Shown here one piece after another: positions 8,489 to 16,213 of a stretch of 64,000 nucleotides of DNA. The stretch is from a virus. Every line of letters begins with the position of its first letter. Within the stretch, counting starts at the first letter, position 1. Below the pieces are notes generated by a model. It saw nothing but the letters and a program-made list of their open reading frames with translations, was not told where the DNA came from and did no database searches. Where the stretch lies: positions 1 through 64,000 of IMG/VR virus record IMGVR_UViG_3300027793_000052; one strand, written 5' to 3'. The position numbers were made by a program, and so were the translations under genes.

Positions 8489-8614
8489 ATTTTTTAACAA
8501 ACTATTGATACTAATTTACTGTTTGTTTTTTATTGGTTATATTTTAATTGTAGGTAACAAAAAATAATACATTACGTATTAAAATGTAGATATTTATTAT
8601 GAAAGGGTGTATCA

Positions 8615-10249
8615 GTGAAAATAAAATTATCCATATTATTTTTTTTATTCAGTTTAATCAATTCGGTTAAGTCACAAGTATCTACATGGTATACATTTTC
8701 TGAAACGGTTGGTACTTATACGGCCATAACAGGTGGTACTCAATTAGTTACCACAACTGCCGGTGCTATAACATATGATACTGACGGTAATAATATCGTT
8801 CTTCCTACCACATCAAGATTTGTCGTAAATGGTATTATCATTACAAATGTAAATATGACTGCGGATGGTTCACTATGGTGTAATCCAGTTACACCGACAT
8901 CTGGTTTTGGTACTACGGGTCCATTACAATCAGGTCAAGATGCGGCTGGTATAATATCAGTTATGGGAATGGATTTACGTAGTACTGCATTAGCTACACA
9001 AGTTTATGAAAGAAGATGGCAAGATGTGGGGACTGAAGTTGTATTTCAATGGCAGAATTGTGCGAGATATCTACAAAGTGGTACGGAAAGATTTTCATTT
9101 CAAATTAGAATAAACAAAACAAATAATCAGATTAGAATGGTATATGGTAATATGACAACCATAGCCAACAGTACCACTTATCAACCACAAGTTGGAATAC
9201 GAGGTCTTACCAATGCTGATTACATAGCCAGACGATTAACTAATTCAGTACCCGATGCATCTCCTAATTGGGGCGCACCTAATGGGACGACTAACGCCAC
9301 TACAAACGCACATACAGTTAGGTTTACATCTAATGGTTCTTGTTTTCCTGTTTCAGGATTAACATTTATATGGTCATATAGCGGTCCTTTATTCAATAAC
9401 GATTTGTGTGAGAATGCAACTCTTGTTACATTACCATATAATAGTGGAGTTGTAACAACGATAGGTTCAAGTACAGATGTTCCGAATGTCGCATCACCCT
9501 GTGACGATTATATTACTCAATCAAATAACTTATGGTATAGAGTAGTTGGTACGGGTAATGATATGACTTTTAATACATGTAACGCCTCTACTAATTTTGA
9601 TTCTGAAATAAGAGTTTATACAGGTGATTGTTCTTCATTAAATAGTATGGTTGAAGTTGTATGTAGTGATGATGATCCAAATTGTACTTCAGGTGGTGTG
9701 TTAGATCCTTCCGTTACGTGGTGTTCATCATTAGGTGTTAATTATTTTATATCTGTCGGATATTACACAGTTACAAGTACATTAAGTACTGGTAATTACG
9801 TATTAAGTGGTGTAGAAGGAGGTTCTTGTTCATCACTACCAGTAGAACTAATTCATTTTTCCGGTAAAGGATTTGAACATTATAATTTATTAAGGTGGAA
9901 AACCGCCACAGAAATAAATAATGACCATTTCACACTTGAAAGAAGTTTAGATGGAATTAGATTTCAAGAAATACAACAAATTGATGGTATGGGTAATTCT
10001 AATGTAATTCAAGAATACTCGACACGTGATTTTGAACTAAATACAGGGTTAATATATTACAGACTTATACAAACAGATTATGATGGTACACGTACCTATT
10101 CAGATATAATTGTAATTAATAGAGACCCTTACAAATCACTTAAGGTTGTTAGAATTACAAATGTATTAGGTCAAGACATAAATGAATGGAGTCCAGGTAT
10201 TAAACTCTATCATTATAGTGATGGTAGTATTGAAAAGAGAATAGAATAA
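8615..10249 (+). CDS. Exported protein with T9SS-like C-terminal sorting domain
   Basis: 544 residues from a GTG start. Signal peptide MKIKLSILFFLFSLINSVKS-Q. The middle is Ser/Thr/Asn-rich with paired cysteines. Around residues 408-440 it reads LPVELIHFSGKGF then LLRWKTATEINNDHFTLERS, a segment common in Bacteroidota secreted proteins. The end (NVLGQDINEWSPGIKLYHYS then DGSIEKRIE) resembles type A T9SS sorting domains, which direct proteins to the host cell surface. A phage gene with such an address is unusual: possibly a surface-altering accessory gene taken from a host. Confidence 0.65.
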   Translation: MKIKLSILFFLFSLINSVKSQVSTWYTFSETVGTYTAITGGTQLVTTTAGAITYDTDGNNIVLPTTSRFVVNGIIITNVNMTADGSLWCNPVTPTSGFGTTGPLQSGQDAAGIISVMGMDLRSTALATQVYERRWQDVGTEVVFQWQNCARYLQSGTERFSFQIRINKTNNQIRMVYGNMTTIANSTTYQPQVGIRGLTNADYIARRLTNSVPDASPNWGAPNGTTNATTNAHTVRFTSNGSCFPVSGLTFIWSYSGPLFNNDLCENATLVTLPYNSGVVTTIGSSTDVPNVASPCDDYITQSNNLWYRVVGTGNDMTFNTCNASTNFDSEIRVYTGDCSSLNSMVEVVCSDDDPNCTSGGVLDPSVTWCSSLGVNYFISVGYYTVTSTLSTGNYVLSGVEGGSCSSLPVELIHFSGKGFEHYNLLRWKTATEINNDHFTLERSLDGIRFQEIQQIDGMGNSNVIQEYSTRDFELNTGLIYYRLIQTDYDGTRTYSDIIVINRDPYKSLKVVRITNVLGQDINEWSPGIKLYHYSDGSIEKRIE

Positions 10250-10289
10250 TTATGTTTACGTTGTTGTTTTTATTCTTTATATTTTAACT

Positions 10290-11033
10290 ATGGAAAATAG
10301 TGAGGATATACGTAAGTTTATAAACAGAGAAATTAAGGCAAATTCAATTTTTATCATCAAACAAATAGATAAAAAAGTTGCTTATGAATTTGTTAGGGTT
10401 TACCATTATTTGGGTGATGCTAAGTTCTTTGCTAAGTTTTCCTTTGGTTTATACCATAAAGAAACCGATGAATTATTAGGGATTACCGCCTTCTCAAACC
10501 CACAAGGTAATGTGGCTTTAAAAGGTTGGTTCGGATTACCTAATACAGACCAAACAGTATTAGAACTTAGTAGACTATGTGTTAAACCATACTTAAACGG
10601 AACCAACGCAACATCTTATTTATTGGGTAACAGTATAAAACTTCTTAAGAAAGAAGGGGTTAGAGCTGTTATAACATTAGCAGATGACAGTAGACACAAT
10701 GGTAGTATATACCAAGTATGTAATTTCAAATACTACGGTCTAACAGATAAAAAATCAGACTTCTTTCATTTGAACGATAAAGGCGAATGGAAAGTCAATC
10801 CAAGAGGACCCACAAAAGATAAAAACGGTGTATGGATTAATAGAACACAAAAACACAGATATGCCTACATCATAGACGAAAACCTAAAATGTCTATACGA
10901 ACAACTTTCATATCCTAAAAAAGACGATACAAAACAATATGATTGTTGTGCTGGTACTAAAATTGTAAAAGATAAACGCTTCAATATTGACTATCCGTGC
11001 CCCAAATGTACACTTTCTGTATTGGTCGAGTGA
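10290..11033 (+). CDS. Mom-like DNA modification protein (GNAT-related fold)
   Basis: 247 residues. FGLYHKETDELLGITAFSNP, then LELSRLCVKPYLNGTNATSY, then VITLADDSRHNGSIYQVCNF are in the order seen in the phage Mu Mom family, which modifies adenine in phage DNA to block restriction. A C-terminal extension carries CC and CPKC, perhaps metal-binding. Probable role: anti-restriction hypermodification. The alternative is a generic acetyltransferase. Confidence 0.65.
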   Translation: MENSEDIRKFINREIKANSIFIIKQIDKKVAYEFVRVYHYLGDAKFFAKFSFGLYHKETDELLGITAFSNPQGNVALKGWFGLPNTDQTVLELSRLCVKPYLNGTNATSYLLGNSIKLLKKEGVRAVITLADDSRHNGSIYQVCNFKYYGLTDKKSDFFHLNDKGEWKVNPRGPTKDKNGVWINRTQKHRYAYIIDENLKCLYEQLSYPKKDDTKQYDCCAGTKIVKDKRFNIDYPCPKCTLSVLVE

Positions 11034-11046
11034 TATTTATTAATAT

Positions 11047-11262
11047 ATGAATATCCATAAATTTATAAGAAGACATGATTTCATAAGTGGTAAACCATTT
11101 TATTCATTGTCAATGATTGAGGTTGTACCGAGAATTATATTTGATTTTGTACCAAACCGAATACCAACAAGATATTCAACAACAATGATTGATAGTAGGT
11201 ATTATTCTACGATAACATATAATAACCCAATGCCAATGGTCAACGGTACGGTACTATTTTAA
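11047..11262 (+). CDS. Small protein upstream of the gp23-like gene
   Basis: 71 residues, basic and Tyr/Pro-rich, no family recognised. A GATATTTATT word lies just upstream. Its stop overlaps the ATG of the next gene (TAATG), so the two are coupled. Confidence 0.55.
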   Translation: MNIHKFIRRHDFISGKPFYSLSMIEVVPRIIFDFVPNRIPTRYSTTMIDSRYYSTITYNNPMPMVNGTVLF

Positions 11263-11816
11263 TGATAACCAAATCTTTACCAATATTTTCTTTTATCAAT
11301 CCATCATTTAAATGGAGTTGTGTTCAATCTCGTATTGTAGTTGGTGAAACTAGGGCTATAAGAGCTATATGGACACCAGAACTCGCTCAAGATTTACAGG
11401 CTTTCCACAATATAGATGCTGAAGCTGAATTAACAGCTTTATTGACGGAAAATCTTAGACAAGAAATTGATACACAAATATTAAACGATTTACGTGTACG
11501 TGGTTGGGATAATTTATTTGATGTTAACAGAGGTTTAATTAATAACAGACCTGTAAATGATTTTGATAATATACAGTTACCTTTAATTAGACAAGTATCT
11601 GCAAGAACATTAGGTATGGATTTAGTAGGGGTACAATCATTGGAACTACCTGATGGGTTAATGAATTACCTAGATTATAATTATAGAACTTTACCTAATG
11701 AGGAAGGTTGGTACACAAACGATACTTGGGAATCTATATTCATTAATATGTATTTAAAACCACATAAATTTTTACCACCGAAACGTAGAAGTAGAAGGGA
11801 TATAAGAAATTTTTAA
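11262..11816 (+). CDS. Short protein with T4 gp23-like major-capsid signature
   Basis: 184 residues. RAIRAIWTPELAQDLQAFHN followed by IDAEAELTALLTENLRQEID strongly resembles the helical segment after the N-arm of T4-type major capsid proteins. A full gp23 is about 500 residues, so this is a fragment, a duplicated domain or a minor head protein. It points to a T4-related head lineage, hence to a gp21-type prohead protease elsewhere in the genome. Confidence 0.55.
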   Translation: MITKSLPIFSFINPSFKWSCVQSRIVVGETRAIRAIWTPELAQDLQAFHNIDAEAELTALLTENLRQEIDTQILNDLRVRGWDNLFDVNRGLINNRPVNDFDNIQLPLIRQVSARTLGMDLVGVQSLELPDGLMNYLDYNYRTLPNEEGWYTNDTWESIFINMYLKPHKFLPPKRRSRRDIRNF

Positions 11817-11852
11817 AATTTCATGGATAAATATTTATATGAAACATAGATT

Positions 11853-12524
11853 ATGAGAAACTTAATTAAAAAAATCATAAAAGAAGAAATAATTAATGAA
11901 TTTAATTTAAAAGAAACATTTACAAGACCATTGAAAAATATTTCTAAATTAGATGATTTCACCTACATTGGTTATGAAGACAATGTTAAGGCCATATATA
12001 ATTTCAGATTAGAAACTGTGGATGATAATATACCGAAAAGGTATTTTGGGGATTTGATTGATTATTTTTATGAATTTTCATGGAAATTCGACATGGAAAT
12101 GGATGTAGAATTAAAAAACGATTGGTCTTGGGTTAAAGCCACAACAACATCTATAAAAATAATAGATGATTTTATTAGAACAATAAACCCAAAACTTATA
12201 AAATTTAGTGGTAGAAGTGAAGGTACCAAATCTATGTATAATAACGACATTTTTGTTGATAAATTAAGATCAATATTTGGTCAAACACATAATATTATAT
12301 TAGATGATGACGATCCTGAAAATAGAAAAATCTACATATCAAAAAGAGAATACAATATTTTAAGTGAAGATACCATCCGTAAAAACATGGATTGTATGAC
12401 TTATGAAGAGGCTTATAGAATTGTGAAATTCCCTAAAAAAAACCAATTTAAAGGTATAGTAAGGAATAAATTTAAAAAAGAACAAATACAAAGAATATTA
12501 AACAAAGAAAAATATTTATTTTAA
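11853..12524 (+). CDS. Head-targeted-like protein, unknown body
   Basis: 223 residues. MRNLIKKIIKE then EIINE gives two (L/I)xE sites in the first 16 residues. The body is charged and unrecognised. An AATATTTATA word lies upstream. Confidence 0.6.
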   Translation: MRNLIKKIIKEEIINEFNLKETFTRPLKNISKLDDFTYIGYEDNVKAIYNFRLETVDDNIPKRYFGDLIDYFYEFSWKFDMEMDVELKNDWSWVKATTTSIKIIDDFIRTINPKLIKFSGRSEGTKSMYNNDIFVDKLRSIFGQTHNIILDDDDPENRKIYISKREYNILSEDTIRKNMDCMTYEEAYRIVKFPKKNQFKGIVRNKFKKEQIQRILNKEKYLF

Positions 12525-12531
12525 AAAAAAC

Positions 12532-12561
12532 TTGACAAGTAATAAACTTTTACTATCTTTG
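12532..12561 (+). promoter_or_regulatory. Promoter of the Gln/Phe/Thr/Val/Leu tRNA operon
   Basis: TTGACA at 12532-12537, 16 bases, TATCTTTG at 12554-12561. CATATTTATT overlaps just downstream, as in the other attenuated tRNA operons. Confidence 0.85.
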
Positions 12562-12595
12562 TATCATATTTATTAACAGTAACAGAATTAAACAA

Positions 12596-12688
12596 ATGAA
12601 GACTTTAACAAACATATTATTCGTGATGACACTAACGGTGTTATTTCAGTTTACACAAACTGAACTCGGGTTCTTATGTCTAAGTTAA
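12596..12688 (+). CDS. Leader peptide rich in Thr, Leu, Phe, Gln, Val
   Basis: 30 codons; residues 16-22 are LFQFTQT. In total 21 of 30 residues belong to {Q,F,T,V,L}, exactly the amino acids of the tRNAs that follow: Gln, Phe, then beyond the homing endonuclease Thr, Val and Leu. The FQFTQT control run ends just before the antiterminator strand. Alternative reading: a tiny hydrophobic membrane peptide; the match to the tRNAs and the hairpins argue for a leader. Confidence 0.75.
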   Translation: MKTLTNILFVMTLTVLFQFTQTELGFLCLS

Positions 12689-12745
12689 TCATTTAATATA
12701 TTAACAAATTTAGAAGAACCCGAGAAAAACTCTCGGGTTTTTTTA
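12665..12745 (+). promoter_or_regulatory. Attenuator with perfect 11-bp antiterminator
   Basis: CTCGGGTTCTT (12665-12675, inside the leader) pairs perfectly with AAGAACCCGAG (12714-12724). The latter's AACCCGAG alternatively pairs with CTCGGGTT (12732-12739) to make an 8-bp terminator followed by Ts. This is the clearest of the four switches. Confidence 0.8.
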
Positions 12746-12753
12746 TTTTATAT

Positions 12754-12827
12754 TATCCCGTCGCCTAATTGGCATGGCACTAGATTTTGACTCTAGCATA
12801 GTACAGGTTCGAACCCTGTCGGGATAA
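12754..12827 (+). tRNA. tRNA-Gln(TTG)
   Basis: Acceptor TATCCCG/CGGGATA, anticodon loop TTTTGAC, canonical GG D-loop and TTCGAAC T-loop. Confidence 0.92.
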
Positions 12828-12857
12828 CCGAAGAAGTTATTTGACATATTATATTTT

Positions 12858-12930
12858 GTGGAAGTTACCAAGTTGGTCAAGGTGTTGGTCTGAAAAACCA
12901 ATTATATGAGTTCGATTCTCATCTTCCACA
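12858..12930 (+). tRNA. tRNA-Phe(GAA)
   Basis: Acceptor GTGGAAG/CTTCCAC, anticodon loop CTGAAAA, T-loop TTCGATT. Confidence 0.92.
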
Positions 12931-13046
12931 CAACAAGCCGTAGGTATGAATAAGTATATATATATATATATAATATTATTTTAATAACTTATTTAATCAT
13001 TAATTAAAATAATCATCTAAAGTTCGATAATTTTTATCGATATATA

Positions 13047-13895
13047 ATGATATTTATTACTATGAAATGGTATAAAAAAGATATTGAAACATTGATTGAA
13101 TTAATTCGTCAAGGTAACACCTATGATGAAATAGGTGTTATAATGAAAAGAAGTAGATCTTCTATTAAAGCTAAATTATTAAAATTGGGTGAGACATATA
13201 GAAAGTATTCTGAAAACAATTATTATGAAAAGGTTAATTGTAAAAATTGTGGTATAGAATTTAAATCTTTAATGTCTAATAAACAAAAATTTTGTAACCA
13301 TACATGTGCTGCAAGTTATAATAATGTAATTAGAGGTAAAAGAAGTCAAGAAACAAAAAATAAAATAAGTAAATCATTAAAAAGTAAAAAAAAGGAGAAA
13401 TATGATTTAAATCCTAAAAAATGTATGAAATGTGGTGAACATATACCATATAGTAAATGGTGTAATTATAGAAAAAATTGTGACGAATGTAACATTATTA
13501 TTCGTAAAAATATGGGTAGGATTTTAGGTCAAAAAACCTCACAAACCAAAATAAAAAGATCGAAAGACGAGATAAATTTATATGAGTTATGTAAGATGAG
13601 TTTTAACGATGTTGAACATAATAAAATAATAAGTTCTGGATGGGATGCTGATATTGTTATAAATGATTATAAAATACTTATACTATGGAATGGTCCTTGG
13701 CATTATAAACAGTTACCATTAAAAAACCATAGTTTAAATCAAGTACAAACTAGAGATAAAATAAAACAAAAATTGTTTGAAAGTTTAGGTTGGAGAGTTA
13801 TAATATTTGAAGATAGATATTACACACCATATACAGCTTTTGATTATTTAAAAAATATAATTCGGGATATATCTCCCCACTCTCATAAGGTGTAG
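13047..13895 (+). CDS. Homing-type endonuclease inside the tRNA cluster
   Basis: 282 residues. N-terminal helix-turn-helix-like segment (YDEIGVIMKRSRSSIKAKLL), two Cys pairs (CKNCG, CMKCGE) typical of modular DNA-binding fingers, and a C-terminal nuclease-like part (DADIVINDYKILILWNGPWH then GWRVIIFED), reminiscent of the Vsr/EDxHD group. AT-rich. It splits the tRNA operon between Phe and Thr, and its last codons overlap a tRNA-like element. A second ATG at 13062 is an equally good start. Confidence 0.6.
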   Translation: MIFITMKWYKKDIETLIELIRQGNTYDEIGVIMKRSRSSIKAKLLKLGETYRKYSENNYYEKVNCKNCGIEFKSLMSNKQKFCNHTCAASYNNVIRGKRSQETKNKISKSLKSKKKEKYDLNPKKCMKCGEHIPYSKWCNYRKNCDECNIIIRKNMGRILGQKTSQTKIKRSKDEINLYELCKMSFNDVEHNKIISSGWDADIVINDYKILILWNGPWHYKQLPLKNHSLNQVQTRDKIKQKLFESLGWRVIIFEDRYYTPYTAFDYLKNIIRDISPHSHKV

Positions 13896-13939
13896 AAAGA
13901 GTAATTGGCAACATGTGAGTTCAACTCTCACTATCCCGA
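13863..13939 (+). tRNA. tRNA-like element with scrambled middle
   Basis: Perfect acceptor CGGGATA/TATCCCG and T-arm GTGAG-TTCAACT-CTCAC at normal tRNA length, but between them a possible anticodon-like loop (CTCATAA) precedes a D-loop-like GTAATTGGCAAC, the reverse of the usual order. The 5' part overlaps the end of the endonuclease gene. Probably a damaged or rearranged tRNA. Confidence 0.35.
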
Positions 13940-13985
13940 CAAAATAATGGTTCGATCTGTTCAAATCAGATATACGGTACTATAT

Positions 13986-14059
13986 TCCGGTGATACTCTG
14001 AAGGTAAGGGTGCTCGCCTTGTAAGCGAGATTTAGTCGGTTCGATCCCGACCACCGGAT
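13986..14059 (+). tRNA. tRNA-Thr(TGT)
   Basis: Acceptor TCCGGTG/CACCGGA, anticodon loop CTTGTAA, T-loop TTCGATC. Confidence 0.92.
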
Positions 14060-14064
14060 CAAAA

Positions 14065-14135
14065 GCCCTGATGACGTAATGGTAGCGTACTAATTTTACA
14101 TGTTAGCAGCAAAGGTTCAATTCCTTTTCAGGGCA
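14065..14135 (+). tRNA. tRNA-Val(TAC)
   Basis: Acceptor GCCCTGA/TCAGGGC, anticodon loop TTTACAT, T-loop TTCAATT. Confidence 0.9.
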
Positions 14136-14141
14136 CAAAAA

Positions 14142-14215
14142 GCCTTCGTGACGTAATTGGTAACCGTGTTAGTTTTAGAAACTAAATTTTGTGAGTTCAA
14201 ATCTCACCGAAGGCA
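14142..14215 (+). tRNA. tRNA-Leu(TAG) with short variable loop
   Basis: Acceptor GCCTTCG/CGAAGGC, anticodon loop TTTAGAA (TAG, reads CUA). The variable region is only about five bases, whereas bacterial tRNA-Leu normally carries a long variable arm. This is not a stop suppressor: an amber suppressor would have CTA. Confidence 0.85.
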
Positions 14216-14224
14216 CCAAAAATT

Positions 14225-14254
14225 TTGATAATAAATAAACTTTTACTATATTTG
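14225..14254 (+). promoter_or_regulatory. Promoter before tRNA-Leu(TAA)
   Basis: TTGATA, 16 bases, TATATTTG at 14247-14254, 12 bases before the tRNA, with no leader peptide. Confidence 0.75.
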
Positions 14255-14266
14255 TATCAACAAAAT

Positions 14267-14340
14267 GTTCCCATGGCGAAATTGGTAAACGCAACGAGTT
14301 TAAGCCTCGTATGTTCTCGGTTCAAATCCGGGTGGGAATA
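14267..14340 (+). tRNA. tRNA-Leu(TAA)
   Basis: Acceptor GTTCCCA/TGGGAAT, anticodon loop TTTAAGC, T-arm CTCGG-TTCAAAT-CCGGG. The variable loop is short here too, unlike usual tRNA-Leu. Confidence 0.85.
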
Positions 14341-14839
14341 CAAAACATTGACGATATGGCGTGTAGGTGTAACTCGTTATAACACCGAGGGGAACATATG
14401 GTATACGAGAAACCATTGTGGTGTGTCTGAAGGGTCAATGTTGATATGGGGTGAGAATCTTAGTTGGCCACTAAGAAAATATGGAAGGGTGTCGCGTTAC
14501 CCAATCGGCTCAAATCCGATCCACTCCACTTTGGGTTATTTTTTGACCAAAAAATAATGAGTAAGAGATACTCAAGAGTTGGGCTACTGGTCTATATCGC
14601 GTGGCAGTCTAGATGAGTGATGAGACTTTAAACTTCACCCCTTGGGTTAAAGGAGAAACATCGAACTCCTCCATTGTACGGTTGACAGGTTTTTATGTGG
14701 TAAGACACTAATGTAAACTCATAGAATTACCGATTAGAGACAAAGGGCTCTTCTGCAGGTGTTATGAGATGGTTCTCGAAACAGTCAGAGAAACCCGTTA
14801 AAATCTAATCCTCAAAGTAATCTCATTTGGGGTAAAAAT
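14341..14839 (+). other. GC-richer noncoding stretch, probably structured RNA
   Basis: 500 bases without a credible gene, with GC clearly above that of the coding regions. AACATTGAC near 14343 can pair with GTCAATGTT near 14437, closing a domain. After it comes a tRNA-like tail: CTTAG-TTGGCCA-CTAAG and ATCGG-CTCAAAT-CCGAT next to CCACTCC. No full cloverleaf can be drawn. It lies between a tRNA and three anticodon-less tRNA-like elements. Confidence 0.4.
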
Positions 14840-14939
14840 AGTCAGGTGGCGTAATTGGTAACCGCTATAGGGTTGAGGCGTGCTAACTACCTATATAAAT
14901 TGTTTTTAAACAATGCAGGTTCGAGTCCTGTCCTGACTA
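14840..14939 (+). tRNA. tRNA-like RNA without a usable anticodon loop (1)
   Basis: Acceptor AGTCAGG/CCTGACT, D-arm with TTGG, T-arm GCAGG-TTCGAGT-CCTGT and a variable-arm hairpin are all good, but the anticodon arm is an extended hairpin (TATAGG...CCTATA) with no 7-nt loop carrying U33. Same acceptor and T-arm as the elements at 15058 and 15385. Confidence 0.55.
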
Positions 14940-14954
14940 CAAAAATAAAGACAT

Positions 14955-15059
14955 ATGGAATATATATTAGGATTTTTAATTGGTATAAGTATTTTTATTA
15001 TTTTTCATAAACCTATTATTAGAGCTTTAGAAAAATTAATCGACATTATCCAAGAATAG
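14955..15059 (+). CDS. 34-residue membrane peptide between tRNA-like elements
   Basis: MEYILGFLIGISIFIIFHKP followed by a charged tail: one transmembrane segment. Its stop overlaps the first bases of the next tRNA-like element. Function unknown; real expression uncertain. Confidence 0.45.
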   Translation: MEYILGFLIGISIFIIFHKPIIRALEKLIDIIQE

Positions 15060-15158
15060 TCAGGTGGTGAAATTGGTAGCCACAGCATATAAGACCATGG
15101 GCGTTGTGTTGAAACCTACTGGGGATTAGATTTACAGGTTCGAGTCCTGTCCTGACTA
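15058..15158 (+). tRNA. tRNA-like RNA without a usable anticodon loop (2)
   Basis: Acceptor AGTCAGG/CCTGACT and T-arm ACAGG-TTCGAGT-CCTGT as in its two siblings. The central region (CACAGC...GTTGTG) makes an irregular extended hairpin rather than a decoding loop. Confidence 0.5.
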
Positions 15159-15159
15159 C

Positions 15160-15384
15160 ACGAGTCGAGTTGTGTTCGACTAATGTGCTCCCGCATGATG
15201 GAAGTGGTGTCACACCCACAGGGACCTGAGCCGATTACTTGAATCTAAGTCGGTTGGTTGGTGTACCAGTAACAGGAGGAAGTTAACACACAAGTCCTAA
15301 CCCCTCACGTAAGTGGGTTGCCGCTGAAGCCTCGAGAAGCTATTCGGTATTGGGGACAGTCAGAAATGATTGGGCGAAAATTAT
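15160..15384 (+). other. GC-rich noncoding spacer, likely structured
   Basis: About 225 bases, roughly half G+C, with local hairpins such as GTCGAG-TTGTGTT-CGAC and CCCTCACGTAAGTGGG. No ORF and no recognised RNA family. Confidence 0.35.
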
Positions 15385-15459
15385 AGTCAGGTGGTAGAAT
15401 TGTGATTACACCTTGGGACGAATGTCTAGGAGATACAGGTTCGAATCCTGTCCTGACTA
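15385..15459 (+). tRNA. tRNA-like RNA with GACGAATG in place of the anticodon arm (3)
   Basis: Normal total length with acceptor AGTCAGG/CCTGACT and T-arm ACAGG-TTCGAAT-CCTGT, but the anticodon arm is CCT-TGG-GAC-GAAT-GTC-T-AGG, capped by GAAT. The GACGAATG fits a G-N-C-G-A-A-N-G motif that I recall being reported for Ro60-binding sites of bacterial Y RNAs. Confidence 0.5.
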
Positions 15460-15492
15460 CAAGATATTTATAAAAGAGATAGGAGGGATTAC

Positions 15493-15975
15493 ATGGTACT
15501 AATACTTAACGCTGACTACACACCATTAACTGTGGCTAACTTTAAAAGAGCCTACAGATTAGTGTATAAAGGTAAGGCAGAAATAGTGGTTTCTCATGGT
15601 AAAGTTGATGCTGGTATAATATTGGATAAGCCTTCCATAATTAGATTAATTAAATATGTTTACTTTCCATATAAAAAAGTAACCTTATCAAGGTATAACA
15701 TTTATAGAAGGGATGAACATAAGTGTTTATATTGTGGATCCAAAGATAATTTAACGTTAGACCATGTTATACCAAGAAGTAAGGGTGGGCCAAACAGTTG
15801 GACAAACTTGGTGACATGTTGTATGAGATGTAATATGTTAAAGGGTGATAGAACACCTGATGAGGCAGGAATGGTATTATCACATAAACCATTTACACCT
15901 AATTATTTATATTTTATAAACAAAATGCATAAAATACATGAAGAATGGAAACCTTATTTAATGGATGATAAATAA
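15493..15975 (+). CDS. HNH endonuclease
   Basis: 160 residues. CLYCGSKDNLTLDHVIPRSK then NLVTCCMRCNMLKGDRTP is a complete HNH core with two CxxC zinc pairs. It belongs to a widespread short HNH family in phages and bacteria. Immediately follows the tRNA-like element, with GATATTTATA upstream; probably a free-standing homing nuclease of the tRNA cluster. Overlaps the next start by one base. Confidence 0.85.
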   Translation: MVLILNADYTPLTVANFKRAYRLVYKGKAEIVVSHGKVDAGIILDKPSIIRLIKYVYFPYKKVTLSRYNIYRRDEHKCLYCGSKDNLTLDHVIPRSKGGPNSWTNLVTCCMRCNMLKGDRTPDEAGMVLSHKPFTPNYLYFINKMHKIHEEWKPYLMDDK

Positions 15976-16163
15976 TGGAAGGAAAAGAATTTAAATTTGT
16001 TGAGGGTATAGATTATTACCTAGATAAAGGTAGTATTGTACTTACTGAAGAATATTTAACACGTAGAAAAAAATGCTGTGGCTCTGGTTGCCGACATTGT
16101 CCATTTTGGCCTAGACATACTAAAGGTAATACAGAGTTAAGAGAAAAACCTAAAGAAAATTAA
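15975..16163 (+). CDS. Cys-rich small protein (DUF5522-like)
   Basis: 62 residues. KKCCGSGCRHCPF near the middle is the signature of a small Cys-rich family common in Bacteroidota, probably metal-binding. Coupled to the HNH gene by TAATG. Confidence 0.65.
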   Translation: MEGKEFKFVEGIDYYLDKGSIVLTEEYLTRRKKCCGSGCRHCPFWPRHTKGNTELREKPKEN

Positions 16164-16170
16164 AAAATAC

Positions 16171-16201
16171 TTGACAGGAGATAAAAATTAATATATAATT
16201 G
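16171..16201 (+). promoter_or_regulatory. Promoter of the single tRNA-Met gene
   Basis: TTGACA at 16171-16176 and TATAATTG at 16194-16201; the tRNA begins 13 bases later with no leader peptide. Confidence 0.75.
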
Positions 16202-16213
16202 TATCATTAATAT

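Noticed and set aside
14142-14215. Amber suppressor tRNA
   Set aside because: The anticodon is TAG, which reads CUA; a UAG suppressor needs CTA.
14225-14557. 110-residue ORF on the plus strand
   Set aside because: It runs straight through a promoter and tRNA-Leu(TAA), and its sequence is the translation of tRNA arms.
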